From positions 2,480,001-2,544,000 of the forward strand of contig OW818698.1 in NCBI GenBank assembly GCA_942493375.1: a stretch of DNA of 64,000 bases, in the 5' to 3' direction. The notes below the pieces were generated by a model. The model did not search any database. It was not told the DNA's origin and worked only from the letters and a program-made list of their open reading frames with translations. The translations under genes and the position numbers were made by a program. Source of the stretch: G942493375 sp942493375. Its GTDB lineage: Bacteria; Armatimonadota; UBA5829. Below, piece after piece: positions 1 through 8,443 of this stretch; position 1 is the first letter of the stretch, and each line of letters begins with the position of its first letter.

Positions 1-55
1 TCTCGCTAAATCCGCCCGTGCAGTAAAATCCGGAAGAGGGTTTATATTCCAGCCC

Positions 56-1759
56 ATGCGTTCGACATGGCGTAAACCAGGCAAGCATGTAACTATCTTC
101 CGTGAACCGGATTTCCATGCTGCCCATGCAGATGTTGTTCAAGCTGGTAATGATCATCTTATCAGTGTTTGGCACAACGGCGGGCATACGGACGGCATCG
201 GCGGTATGTCGATGGTCCACAGTTATGATAAAGGCAAGACTTGGGAAAAGTCCTTTATTTTTACCAGTCTACCTGGCAACTGCCCGAGGATCCAGCGCCT
301 GAAAGACGGCAAGCTGTTGCTTATATTTGATGTTCCATCAAGCGGTGATCAGTATACAGCCACCTGGGACCTGGTGCTGTGGGACAGCCTGGATGAAGGA
401 AAGACCTGGACTAACGAGCGCTGGCTCAAAACCGCCAAAGTAGGCGGAGGAGGCTGCATCGTTCCCAGCCGGATATGCGAAATGTCCGATGGTTCATGGC
501 TCCTGGCAGCATCATACTTTGCTCCTCCCCCGAATGGTGGTGCCTTTGTTGAGGTGCTGGATTATTATCGCTCTAAAGACCACGGAAATACATGGGAGTT
601 TGTATCTCAACCGACTAATTATCCACCATCAAGTCTTTCTGAACCCAGCCCAGTCCAACTGCCGGACGGCAAATTAGTCGTGTATGCCCGTGAATCTCGC
701 ACTGACGGCATGCCTGGTGCTAAGGGCTATTCCAATGATGGAGGAAAGACCTGGAAGTATCAAGAGCTCTCTCATCCGATCACCGGGCGCACATGTGCCG
801 GGCTGCTTAAAGATGGACGGGTGATGATGACATACAGGTCAGGTGTCGGACATGCGGCGCTCCGGGCATGGGTAGGTGATCCAAACGATAATACACCACC
901 TCAACTAGCAGGTGCACACTTTAACGATAGCAAATCTGTGGGACTGAAAAAGGGAGCCCTGCATATCGATAACGATGGCGTATGTGGGCAATTCACTAAA
1001 TATTCTCTCCATCCAGCAGACACTGAAAAAACTGTCGTTGATCTCACTTTTGAGGTAGAGGTATTATCGAACCAGAGAAGAGCGGCCACAGTCTCTATTC
1101 CATTTGCAGGAAAGCTTCGCATATTCCCTGACCACATCGAAATGTTTCATGACAAGACGATTCGCGCCGAAGTGGCTCCAGGACGGTCCCATACGTACCA
1201 CGTCAGTAGCCGGAACGGGCGTTTTCAGCTATCTGTGGACGGCGTAGAGGCTATTGATACCGATAAAGCGGACAACAGCCTGCTGAGCTTCCAATGGACC
1301 AAGACAAGCGTATATGGACTGGAGTTTGGAAATGAAGCTAAAGGAAGCGGAGCGAGTGGAGAAGAGATTCCGCGGACTATCCCGGATGTATACCCAGCCA
1401 ACATAACATCTGAGGTAACTGGTTACAGCATATGGCGCAGGTTCGATGCAGTATACAATGATCCACTAACAGGCAGACGGGAAATGTTCTGGTCTGCAGA
1501 TAAAGATGGTTTCCCGGACCAATATCAACTCGACCAAATACTGGAAGTGGAAGCCAGCGCTAATGGGCACGACCAGGGTTATTCAGGATGGACTCAACTC
1601 GACGATGGTCGCATTTTTATAGCTCATTACACCGACGACACCTCAGCTGCTTCCATGCCCAACCCGCATAATTTCGGAGTTCCGTGGATCCGAGGGACAT
1701 TCCTGGAACTATCCGATTTACCTCAGAACTCAAAATTAAAACAGGAAGGTAACAAATGA
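56..1759 (+). CDS. Sialidase-like BNR-repeat protein (possible left-truncated start)
   Basis: Predicted exo-acting sialidase/neuraminidase-type six-bladed propeller acting on glycan termini. Four Asp-boxes (S-x-D-x-G-x-T-W pattern) are visible: SYDKGKTW, SLDEGKTW, SKDHGNTW and SNDGGKTW. Between about residues 290 and 430 lies a jelly-roll-like insertion with LamG flavour, and the C-terminus returns to propeller-type sequence ending near PWIRGTFLELSDLP. No signal peptide is seen from the ATG at 56. The frame is open to the left edge, and the purine-rich GGAAGAGGG at 32-40 is rather far (15 nt) from this ATG, so the true start may lie outside the window. The stop overlaps the start of the GH31 gene by 4 bp (ATGA), so the two are translationally coupled. 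The family call is firm. The substrate (sialic acid or another uronic or deoxy sugar) is not determined. Confidence 0.8.
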   Translation: MRSTWRKPGKHVTIFREPDFHAAHADVVQAGNDHLISVWHNGGHTDGIGGMSMVHSYDKGKTWEKSFIFTSLPGNCPRIQRLKDGKLLLIFDVPSSGDQYTATWDLVLWDSLDEGKTWTNERWLKTAKVGGGGCIVPSRICEMSDGSWLLAASYFAPPPNGGAFVEVLDYYRSKDHGNTWEFVSQPTNYPPSSLSEPSPVQLPDGKLVVYARESRTDGMPGAKGYSNDGGKTWKYQELSHPITGRTCAGLLKDGRVMMTYRSGVGHAALRAWVGDPNDNTPPQLAGAHFNDSKSVGLKKGALHIDNDGVCGQFTKYSLHPADTEKTVVDLTFEVEVLSNQRRAATVSIPFAGKLRIFPDHIEMFHDKTIRAEVAPGRSHTYHVSSRNGRFQLSVDGVEAIDTDKADNSLLSFQWTKTSVYGLEFGNEAKGSGASGEEIPRTIPDVYPANITSEVTGYSIWRRFDAVYNDPLTGRREMFWSADKDGFPDQYQLDQILEVEASANGHDQGYSGWTQLDDGRIFIAHYTDDTSAASMPNPHNFGVPWIRGTFLELSDLPQNSKLKQEGNK

Positions 1760-3999
1760 CTACCAGCCAGGGTCCTATAAAACTTGATAACGGTAATTTC
1801 CTCAAGATCGATATCGTCACTGAGTCTATATTCAGGATCAGGATAAGCTCTGATAGCGTATTCCGCGAGAGCGGGTTGGAAAGATATGGGATACTCAAGA
1901 CTGACTGGCCGCAGTGCAAGTGCAGTATCTATGAGAAGCCCGGTGGCAAGGAAATAATCACCAAGAAAGCCTCCCTCATGGTTTCCCTCAGAGATGGAAG
2001 GATCACGCTCAAGAATGAGAATGAAGTCGTGCTTGCTCAGAATGAATCACCTGTCTCTGAATATGAAAAAGGATTCCGGGTAGCATTTAAGCTGGATGAT
2101 TCTGAGCGGCTTTACGGGTTGGGGGATGAAACCCGGGATTGCATATCCAAGCGCGGACACAAAGCCAGGATGGTTGTTACCAATGTATCGAGTTATGAGC
2201 CAATACCCTTTGTAATGAGCACCCGCGGCTGGGGTCTTTTCCTGAACACAACCTGGTATCACTACGCTGACCTTGGGGAGACTAACAAAAACACTGCTGT
2301 CTTCCATTCGGACAAAGGAACACTCGATTATTATGTGTTTGTTGGTGCCAGCCTGCGGGATTTATTGTCTGTCTACACAAGCATTGTCGGTCGTCCGGCA
2401 CTACTTCCTAAATGGGGTTATGGGATGACCTGGGTCTGTGATGAGCGTGAACTCAGAGCTAGAGACATGCTGTATGAAGCTTATGAGTTCCGGCGACACG
2501 ATATCCCGTGCGATGTTATCGGGCTTGAACCTGGTTGGATGGAGAAAAGCTACGATTTCTCGACGGATAAGAAGTGGAGCGAGGAACGCTTCCACATACC
2601 TTTCTGGCTCAAGAATGAGAAAAACGGCAGGTTTGCAGATGCATTGCGGACAATGGGGTTCAAGCTCAGTTTATGGCTCTGCTGCGACTATGACCTAAGC
2701 GAATATGAAGAGATGCTTGTGAAAGGGAAAGAAGCTTTGTCCAGCGGTCCTACTACTGATGAGTCTGCAAGTTTGGAAGACAACCTGATCAAAGACCCGC
2801 ATTTCCTGCCTGTTTATATGGACCAGATAACAAAACGTGGGGAACCATGGTTTGAGCATCTTAAACAGTTTATCGATGATGGAGCATCGGCATTTAAGCT
2901 GGATGGCGCCAACAGCGTTTGTTTCCATCCTGACCGGAAATGGATAAACGGCATGGAAGACGCTGAGATGCACAATCTCTATCCGGTTATCTATGTGAAG
3001 CAGATGGCTGACGGATATAGAGATTACCAGAGCGGAAAACGAGCAATGCTGTATACGGCAACTGGATGGGCGGGAACTCAGAAATATGCAGCCAGTTGGG
3101 CTGGTGATACAGGAGGCGGAGAGAAGACTGTGGCCTGCCTGCTAAACCTTGGGCTTTCAGGGCACTCAAATGTGTGTACCGATATGATTGGTGAAACAAG
3201 GGAAGAGATACATTATGGCTGCTTACAACCGCTGCTAACCGGATTCTCCTGGCATATGTATAACCAGCCATGGTTCAAAGGGAGAGAGCTGCTTGATATA
3301 TACCGGTTCTATGTCAGACTCCGTTATAAACTGATTCCATACATATACTCGACAGCCCACGAAGCAACCTTGACCGGTACTCCAATGATGAGGGCAATGT
3401 CCCTTATGTGGCAGAATGACACACGCACCGACCAGTGCCTTCACCAGTATATGCTGGGAGACTGGATGCTGGTGACTGCTTTTGGTGATAATGTATATCT
3501 GCCGGAGGGAGACTGGATTGATTATTGGACAGGAGAAAAGATCCAGGGACCTGCAGATATCAAGATCGAATATCCTGCACAGCGCGGAGGTGGACTGTTC
3601 ATAAAAGCAGGGGCAATCATCCCGCAACAGGAAGTTTGCGATTATATTGAGGGAACCCCTGATAAAATCATCTGGGAAATCTTCCCTTGCGGAGAGTCTT
3701 CCTATGTTCTGTATGAGGACGACGGCGAAACAGTTAAACATCTTGAAGGTGAAGTAGCTGAGACAAGCATTACATGCGAGGAAGCATCCGAAGCAGTTAA
3801 AATCTCAATATCCCCGAGAAAAGGTTCCTACGACGGAATACCAGGCAATAGAGTTCATGAGTTACTGATCCACCTGGACTCCACACCCGTGAGTGTATCC
3901 GGCGGTTCATCTTGGGAATATGATGAAGAAAAGAAGATCCTTCAGATTACAGGGATCAAAGAACAGGATGAAGGATCAATAGTAGAGATTCGATTATAA
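1756..3999 (+). CDS. Glycoside hydrolase family 31 (alpha-glucosidase/alpha-xylosidase type)
   Basis: Retaining alpha-glycosidase of family GH31, 747 aa, typical length for a single-enzyme member. An N-terminal beta-sandwich (about 1-215, with the GH31 motif ERLYGLGDET) precedes the TIM barrel. The likely nucleophile is Asp383 in FKLDGA, and the likely acid/base is Asp451 in WAGDTGGG, after the conserved YTATGWAGTQKY segment. C-terminal beta-domains run from about residue 590. No signal peptide is apparent, so it is probably cytoplasmic and works on sugars already imported. It starts inside the stop of the sialidase-like gene (ATGA), so both are made from one message and probably act in sequence on the same glycan. 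Whether the substrate is alpha-glucoside, alpha-xyloside or a modified sugar such as sulfoquinovoside cannot be read from these motifs alone. Confidence 0.9.
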   Translation: MTTSQGPIKLDNGNFLKIDIVTESIFRIRISSDSVFRESGLERYGILKTDWPQCKCSIYEKPGGKEIITKKASLMVSLRDGRITLKNENEVVLAQNESPVSEYEKGFRVAFKLDDSERLYGLGDETRDCISKRGHKARMVVTNVSSYEPIPFVMSTRGWGLFLNTTWYHYADLGETNKNTAVFHSDKGTLDYYVFVGASLRDLLSVYTSIVGRPALLPKWGYGMTWVCDERELRARDMLYEAYEFRRHDIPCDVIGLEPGWMEKSYDFSTDKKWSEERFHIPFWLKNEKNGRFADALRTMGFKLSLWLCCDYDLSEYEEMLVKGKEALSSGPTTDESASLEDNLIKDPHFLPVYMDQITKRGEPWFEHLKQFIDDGASAFKLDGANSVCFHPDRKWINGMEDAEMHNLYPVIYVKQMADGYRDYQSGKRAMLYTATGWAGTQKYAASWAGDTGGGEKTVACLLNLGLSGHSNVCTDMIGETREEIHYGCLQPLLTGFSWHMYNQPWFKGRELLDIYRFYVRLRYKLIPYIYSTAHEATLTGTPMMRAMSLMWQNDTRTDQCLHQYMLGDWMLVTAFGDNVYLPEGDWIDYWTGEKIQGPADIKIEYPAQRGGGLFIKAGAIIPQQEVCDYIEGTPDKIIWEIFPCGESSYVLYEDDGETVKHLEGEVAETSITCEEASEAVKISISPRKGSYDGIPGNRVHELLIHLDSTPVSVSGGSSWEYDEEKKILQITGIKEQDEGSIVEIRL

Positions 4000-4153
4000 A
4001 CAGAAAAGTCAGTTTGGGTTACAAGGAAGAACCCGAAATGGTGTCTGGTAAATGGAATACCGTTTAATACGCTGGCATAGAGCAGTTGTTTGTGTTGGCT
4101 AACATAGAAGAGATGAATATGGAGTCTATCCGTATGGGAATTTCGCAATTATA

Positions 4154-4191
4154 CCGGTAGAACGTGAATTTACATAATCACGTTCTACCGG
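4154..4191. terminator. Perfect 13-bp hairpin between convergent genes
   Basis: CCGGTAGAACGTG (4154-4166) pairs perfectly with CACGTTCTACCGG (4179-4191) around a 12-nt A/T-rich loop. It lies between the GH31 gene (+) and the VOC gene (-), where a bidirectional terminator is expected. No strong T-run follows on either side, so factor-independent termination is not certain. Confidence 0.5.
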
Positions 4192-4254
4192 CATATTCTG
4201 AATATAAAACTGTTCCCTTCGCTAAAATGAACGAGGAAAGCGACTTGCTCGTTC

Positions 4255-4599
4255 TCAAACACAAAACATCCACCCAACGCCATATTTATCCGTCACGTGC
4301 GCAAGCAGAAATGTCCAATGAGCATCTTGAAATGAACCTTGGCCTTCCTGCGTTAGGATGTCATACGCTCTGAGTAAGTCTTCTTCTGCGGCAAATTTCA
4401 CACAGCACCCTTGTGTGGGTATCTCTCCTGGCCTTAATAAGATTTGAAAACCGTTGACTTCCATCAAAATATAGACGTCGCCGTTCAACAAAACATCCTC
4501 GGAGATTTTTTCAGCGCCGAATGCTTTGTTATATAATTCATACGCTCCGATACTACTGCTCACGTGAAACATCATATAAAAATGCGGGGGTTTTAACAT
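4255..4599 (-). CDS. VOC (glyoxalase/PhnB-like) family protein
   Basis: A 114-aa vicinal-oxygen-chelate fold protein. The half-fold pattern beta-alpha-beta-beta-beta is seen: an N-terminal FYMMFHVSSSIGAYELYNKAFGAEK motif family (one YxxxFGAE-type helix), then ILMEVNGFQILL, and a C-terminal VTDKYGVGWMF, which is the hallmark ending of PhnB/3-demethylubiquinone-type VOC proteins. Such proteins typically dimerise and bind a metal or small molecule. Many are of unknown substrate. The start is supported by a GAGG seven bases before the ATG. It is monocistronic, convergent with GH31 and followed upstream by the AraC-type regulator on the same strand. The length is slightly short for PhnB (about 130-150 aa). 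No specific function is claimed. Confidence 0.75.
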   Translation of the reverse strand: MLKPPHFYMMFHVSSSIGAYELYNKAFGAEKISEDVLLNGDVYILMEVNGFQILLRPGEIPTQGCCVKFAAEEDLLRAYDILTQEGQGSFQDAHWTFLLAHVTDKYGVGWMFCV

Positions 4600-4625
4600 A
4601 GATTCGCCTCATTTGGATCTGCCTG

Positions 4626-5471
4626 TTAAACAGATGATGTCTTCGCCCATCTTGAGTATGCAGCCAGGCAGGAGAAACCCAGTTCGGCGGCTATCTCTTT
4701 TTTATAAAGCCCTTGTGCTTCCAACTGGACTACTTTGCGGCGGCGGCAGGTGTCTACGTATTCATGGACACTCATTCCGGTGTGTTGTTTGAATAATCTG
4801 AGGAAGTGGAATTTACTGTATCCACTTATCCTGGCAAGGGTTTCAAGGCTGGAACCACGTCCGGCGGTGTCCTGGATATGTCGACATATCGCTTCGATGA
4901 CCTGGTCCTGGAATGAACCCTGCGCGGCTGGTTCGGGGTTCTCATATCCTCCCCGGACAACGGTGTATATCATGCTGGTTAATGCTGTCTGCAGCCTGAG
5001 GATGTCATCGGATTTATTAGAAGACAATGATTCCTCGTAAAGTAATACAGCTCCCTTGGAATTGTCTTCGTGAGCCAGCACCTGGACTCTATCCACATTG
5101 CGCCCGCTCATATCCGGACCACTCACACGCTGGTATATGCACCTGTCTTGAAATACAAACATCCACATATGTTGAAATGCAGGGATATTCTCGGGATAGT
5201 AAAGGTCATGCTCCACATATGAGTTCATCACGAAAACTGTCCCGGGGCAGACTGGATAAACCTTGCCATCACAGCCAAACACTCCGCTGCCATTAAGCAC
5301 GAAGAGTATCTCTTTGTATGGGTGGTTATGAGTATTCTGCAGCATCCACTGTTCGTGATCATAGTCCGAAATCGGGGTGACATCGGACATATCCGGAGGG
5401 CAAACAAGCTTCCACCGACGAATATCATTGAGTATCTGCAATTCATTCTGAGCAAAAAGGCAATTATTCAT
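4626..5471 (-). CDS. AraC-family transcriptional regulator with cupin sensor domain
   Basis: One-component transcription regulator. The N-terminal part (roughly residues 30-130 from this ATG) has cupin-like sugar-sensing features (HPYKEILFVLNGSG, CPGTVFVMNSYVEHDLYY). The C-terminal about 95 residues form the double helix-turn-helix AraC domain (SLETLARISGYSKFHFLRLF and the second HTH near KKEIAAELGFSCLAAYSRWAK). The start is uncertain: an in-frame TTG at 5510 would add 13 residues, and neither has a strong Shine-Dalgarno. It is divergent from the DegT/ceramidase-like/Gfo operon beginning at 5609, and the sigma70-like promoter of that operon lies in the shared 138-bp gap. That is the usual arrangement for an AraC activator of a carbohydrate operon, so local control is inferred. 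Confidence 0.85.
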   Translation of the reverse strand: MNNCLFAQNELQILNDIRRWKLVCPPDMSDVTPISDYDHEQWMLQNTHNHPYKEILFVLNGSGVFGCDGKVYPVCPGTVFVMNSYVEHDLYYPENIPAFQHMWMFVFQDRCIYQRVSGPDMSGRNVDRVQVLAHEDNSKGAVLLYEESLSSNKSDDILRLQTALTSMIYTVVRGGYENPEPAAQGSFQDQVIEAICRHIQDTAGRGSSLETLARISGYSKFHFLRLFKQHTGMSVHEYVDTCRRRKVVQLEAQGLYKKEIAAELGFSCLAAYSRWAKTSSV

Positions 5472-5520
5472 GATAAAACCACTATAGCAATTTTGGTTAA
5501 CACATGGCAATGTTGGTCCA

Positions 5521-5549
5521 TTGGAAAACGTGAGTTTCAGGTTTATAAT
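5521..5549 (+). promoter_or_regulatory. Sigma70-type promoter of the aminotransferase operon
   Basis: TTGGAA (5521-5526), a 17-bp spacer and a perfect TATAAT (5544-5549) precede the DegT-type gene by about 60 bp. The -35 matches consensus at four of six positions, which fits activator-dependent expression by the divergent AraC protein. Confidence 0.55.
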
Positions 5550-5608
5550 GTGATTATGTTAATGACGGCCGCATGCAACTTGACTGCAATGGCTGAAGGA
5601 GATACAAA

Positions 5609-6877
5609 ATGGCTGAGAATAAATCAATGGACATTACTCTGGCACTGACAGGTGGAACGGCTGCAGTGACAATACCTACCCCTTCATGGCCAATAGCAGA
5701 CGACCAGGAAGCAAAGTGGATGGAGGAAGTTGTCCGCAGCGGAAAATGGAGCTGGATGGGTGAGCACGAGAGAGCTTTCTGTGAGGACTATGCCTCGTTC
5801 ATCGGCACCAAACACTGCCTCTGTCTTGCAAACGGAACTGTAACAATACAGTGTGCGCTTCAGGCGGTTGGAATTGTTCCAGGAGATGAAGTGATTGTCC
5901 CCGGTCTTACCTGGGTTGCTACTGCTCAGGCAGCTATGGATATCGGAGCAAATGTAGTTCTGGTAGACATCGACCCGGAGACTCTGTGCATTGATCCTAA
6001 AGCAATTGAGGCTGCCATCACACCCAAGACAAAAGCAATCGTCCCTGTACACCTGTATGGATGTATGTGTGATATGGACGCCATAATGGATATCGCCAAA
6101 CGTCACAATCTGAAAGTAGTCGAAGATGTTGCCCATCAGCACGGTGGACAGTGGAGAGGCAAGAGCGCTGGGGCCATAGGTGATGCCGGTAGCTACAGTT
6201 TCCAGATGAGTAAAGTGCTGCCAAGCGGAGAAGGTGGAGCAATCACCTGTAACGATGATGAAGTATACCGTGTTGCTTTTGCTCTCAAACAGGTAGGCTG
6301 GGCTCCAGATATGACAGCTGGAAATGTCTATGGGCACAATTATCGTATAACAGAGATGCAGTGTGTCCTGTTGCGGGGAGGCCTGAGCAGACTTGCTGAG
6401 CATACAAAACTCAGGGAGGAAAACGCTGCATATCTGTCGGAGAAGCTCAGTGAGATCGGTGGTCCTTTCAGAGCAGCCAAGCGTGATGAGCGAGTAACCA
6501 GGCAGGCTTATTATGCAATGACTTTCCACTTCGACCCGGAGAAAGCTGAAGGAGTGAATAAAGGGCAATACATGGCAGCGCTGCAGGCTGAAGGTTTCGG
6601 AGTTATGGATGTTTATCCTCCAGTATACAGGAGCGGTCTACTCAACCTGTATCATCAGACAAGCCCTGTGCCTTTCAGAGATCCTGCAACTGTTCAGGAT
6701 TATAAAAACCTGAAGTTGCCTGTAGTGGAAAAAACCGTAAACGAAACAGGCATAGTAATGATTCACTATAACCTGTTGGGAACAAAAGAGTTCAACAACC
6801 AGATGATCGAAGCTGTAAAGAAAGTTAACAGCAATCTGGCAGCAGTTAAAGAGCATTTTTCCAATTTGTCGTCCTGA
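5609..6877 (+). CDS. DegT/DnrJ/EryC1/StrS-family PLP aminotransferase
   Basis: PLP-dependent sugar aminotransferase, 422 aa, cytoplasmic. Visible family marks are the CLANGTVTIQCAL cofactor loop, the VEDVAHQHGG aspartate segment (Asp173 binding the pyridine N) and the catalytic lysine Lys202 in SFQMSKVLPSGEGG. Members aminate keto-sugars or keto-inositols (scyllo-inosose, dTDP-keto-hexoses). Here the neighbours (a Gfo/Idh/MocA dehydrogenase and a ceramidase-like hydrolase) suggest a pathway that interconverts keto and amino sugars or inositols. The start ATG at 5609 has a GAAGGAGA Shine-Dalgarno. The last codons (Leu-Ser-Ser-stop) lie inside a dispersed palindromic repeat, so the present C-terminus is repeat-derived. 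It is the first gene of an operon that continues with the genes at 7023 and 8444. Confidence 0.9.
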   Translation: MAENKSMDITLALTGGTAAVTIPTPSWPIADDQEAKWMEEVVRSGKWSWMGEHERAFCEDYASFIGTKHCLCLANGTVTIQCALQAVGIVPGDEVIVPGLTWVATAQAAMDIGANVVLVDIDPETLCIDPKAIEAAITPKTKAIVPVHLYGCMCDMDAIMDIAKRHNLKVVEDVAHQHGGQWRGKSAGAIGDAGSYSFQMSKVLPSGEGGAITCNDDEVYRVAFALKQVGWAPDMTAGNVYGHNYRITEMQCVLLRGGLSRLAEHTKLREENAAYLSEKLSEIGGPFRAAKRDERVTRQAYYAMTFHFDPEKAEGVNKGQYMAALQAEGFGVMDVYPPVYRSGLLNLYHQTSPVPFRDPATVQDYKNLKLPVVEKTVNETGIVMIHYNLLGTKEFNNQMIEAVKKVNSNLAAVKEHFSNLSS

Positions 6878-6948
6878 ACGCAGTGAAGGATCTGCTTTTT
6901 CTGAATATTTGTTTTCAGAAAAGCAGATCCTTCCTGCGTCAGGATGAC
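6868..6948. repeat. Dispersed palindrome, family A copy 1 (overlaps DegT stop)
   Basis: Imperfect inverted repeat with arms of the type GTCGTCCTGA...GAAGGATCTGC and GCAGATCCTTC...CAGGATGAC. Related copies lie at 9345, 13843, 15699, 29945 and 61034. The TGA stop of the upstream gene (6875-6877) is the TGA of the left arm. It may serve as a 3'-end hairpin for the message. Confidence 0.9.
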
Positions 6949-6964
6949 ACCGATTATGGTCTTA

Positions 6965-7007
6965 AGGTTGGATTTCCAACCTCCAACCTCTAACTTCTAA
7001 TTTCTAT
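6965..7007. repeat. CCAACCTC-type simple dispersed repeat, family E copy 1
   Basis: AGGTTGGATTTCCAACCTCC followed by degenerate copies of the unit (AACCTCTAACTTCTAATTTCT). The same sequence type recurs at 38782-38810 and 63662-63699. It ends just before the Shine-Dalgarno of the next gene. Confidence 0.7.
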
Positions 7008-7022
7008 TTGCTGGAGGGCAAT

Positions 7023-8357
7023 ATGAAAGCAGGATTTGCGAAAACGGATATTACTCCGCGTGTAGGAGTACAGCTTTATGGATTTGGACCATTTCTTAAC
7101 AGGAACTCTATAGCTGTCAGGGACAAAATATGGGCACGGGCTGCAGCGTTTGAACAGGACGGCAAGAAAATGGTCCTGATCAGCTGCGATCTGATCGGGC
7201 TAACAAGGGACACGGTGCGCCAAGTCAGAGAATTAGTAAACAAGGCAACAGGTGTTGCTCCGGATGCGGTCATGCTCCACTGTTACCACCCCCACAGCGG
7301 ACCTAATCCCACCAGTAACCTGGGTTGGGGAGAACCGGACTATCCTTATATCGAAGTCTTGCCCCAGCGCATAGCCAGCGCCTGTTTGTCTGCTCTTGAG
7401 CAGATGCAGGAAGTAGTCATGTCACATTCGGAAGTCCCATGCGAAGGCATCGGACTCAACAGAGAGTATGACATCGATGCTCCTCCGCTTGAGGAAGTTC
7501 TTCGTGATGACTGGCGACCGGCTAAACCCGAGCTTACAGACACTACCTGCCAGGTAATGACTTTCAAGAACACCTCCGGCAAAATGATCGGATTCATGAG
7601 CTATTTTGGATGCCATCCGGTTGTCTGCTGTCAATTGACCCGTTACATACATGGTGACTACGCTGGAATAGCAACAAATATGCTGGAGAGAGAGAATCCG
7701 GGATCAGTTGGATTGTTCCTGCAGGGAGCACAGGGAGACGTGAACTCGTGCGTTGTTCATAAGCCTGAAGCGGAGGCTATGCTGGCATTGGATATCATTG
7801 CATCCAGGTTTGCTAAATCCGTCAGACACGGCCTCGAAGTCGCAAAGCCAATCCAGGCAGATTCCATATCCTGGGTATCCAAAGACTGCAAGTTTACCAG
7901 GAGACCATTGGGACTGGATTATCTCAAAGATCAACTTGCTCAGCAGGATGCCATTCTCCAGGCACCCGGAGCTTCTGAAGTCGATGATGCAGTTCGGATG
8001 GCGACAGTCTTTGCCATCACGCTGCGCAGATGCATAGCGACTATAGAGCGGGGAGAATCCCTCAGCAATATAGATGAACTCCAAGCTCTGCGAATTGGCC
8101 CTATCAAATTCCTGGGAGCTCCTCTTGAGATCTTTCAGGCGATAAAGAACGACGCAAAAGCAGGTATAGGTTCCAACACAGCATTAGTGATGGGTATAAC
8201 AAATGGTATGGCAGGTTACGCTCCGGATCACACTGCAGCAGCTCGTGGAGGTTATGCAGCGGACATGGTGCCATTAATCCTGGGACAGTTGCCTTATGCC
8301 GACATACACACGGAACTGGCGAATGCCTTGATAGAGATTGCAAAAGCTGTAGATTAG
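7023..8357 (+). CDS. Neutral/alkaline non-lysosomal ceramidase-like hydrolase
   Basis: Zinc amidohydrolase-like protein of the neutral ceramidase superfamily, 444 aa, shorter than true ceramidases (about 650 aa), corresponding to the catalytic N-domain. Visible marks are KTDITPRVGVQLYGF at the start, the CYHPHSGP histidine motif (a THTHSGP equivalent), YFGCHPVV, HGDYAGIATNML and LFLQGAQGDVNS. No signal peptide is seen, so it is probably cytoplasmic, unlike secreted ceramidases. Such short proteins are frequent beside sugar dehydrogenases in Planctomycetes-like genomes and their substrate is unknown. The start ATG at 7023 is preferred to an upstream TTG at 7008 because GGAGG (7012-7016) has correct spacing to it. 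Second gene of the DegT operon. Confidence 0.85.
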   Translation: MKAGFAKTDITPRVGVQLYGFGPFLNRNSIAVRDKIWARAAAFEQDGKKMVLISCDLIGLTRDTVRQVRELVNKATGVAPDAVMLHCYHPHSGPNPTSNLGWGEPDYPYIEVLPQRIASACLSALEQMQEVVMSHSEVPCEGIGLNREYDIDAPPLEEVLRDDWRPAKPELTDTTCQVMTFKNTSGKMIGFMSYFGCHPVVCCQLTRYIHGDYAGIATNMLERENPGSVGLFLQGAQGDVNSCVVHKPEAEAMLALDIIASRFAKSVRHGLEVAKPIQADSISWVSKDCKFTRRPLGLDYLKDQLAQQDAILQAPGASEVDDAVRMATVFAITLRRCIATIERGESLSNIDELQALRIGPIKFLGAPLEIFQAIKNDAKAGIGSNTALVMGITNGMAGYAPDHTAAARGGYAADMVPLILGQLPYADIHTELANALIEIAKAVD

Positions 8358-8379
8358 TGTATTATATCCTATAGCTAAG

Positions 8380-8421
8380 TCTAGAAGGACCAATAGGACT
8401 TATAGGACGAATAGGACATAT
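8380..8421. repeat. ATAGGAC direct-repeat tract, family F
   Basis: Short tandem-like units (AGAAGGACC, AATAGGACTT, ATAGGACGA, ATAGGACAT) fill the gap before the next gene. Such TAGGAC tracts are a simple dispersed repeat class. No coding or hairpin function is seen. Confidence 0.6.
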
Positions 8422-8443
8422 TGCGACTGGATTGGAGATAACG

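Noticed and set aside
7008..7022. TTG start for the ceramidase-like gene
   Set aside because: It overlaps the GGAGG that serves the ATG at 7023.
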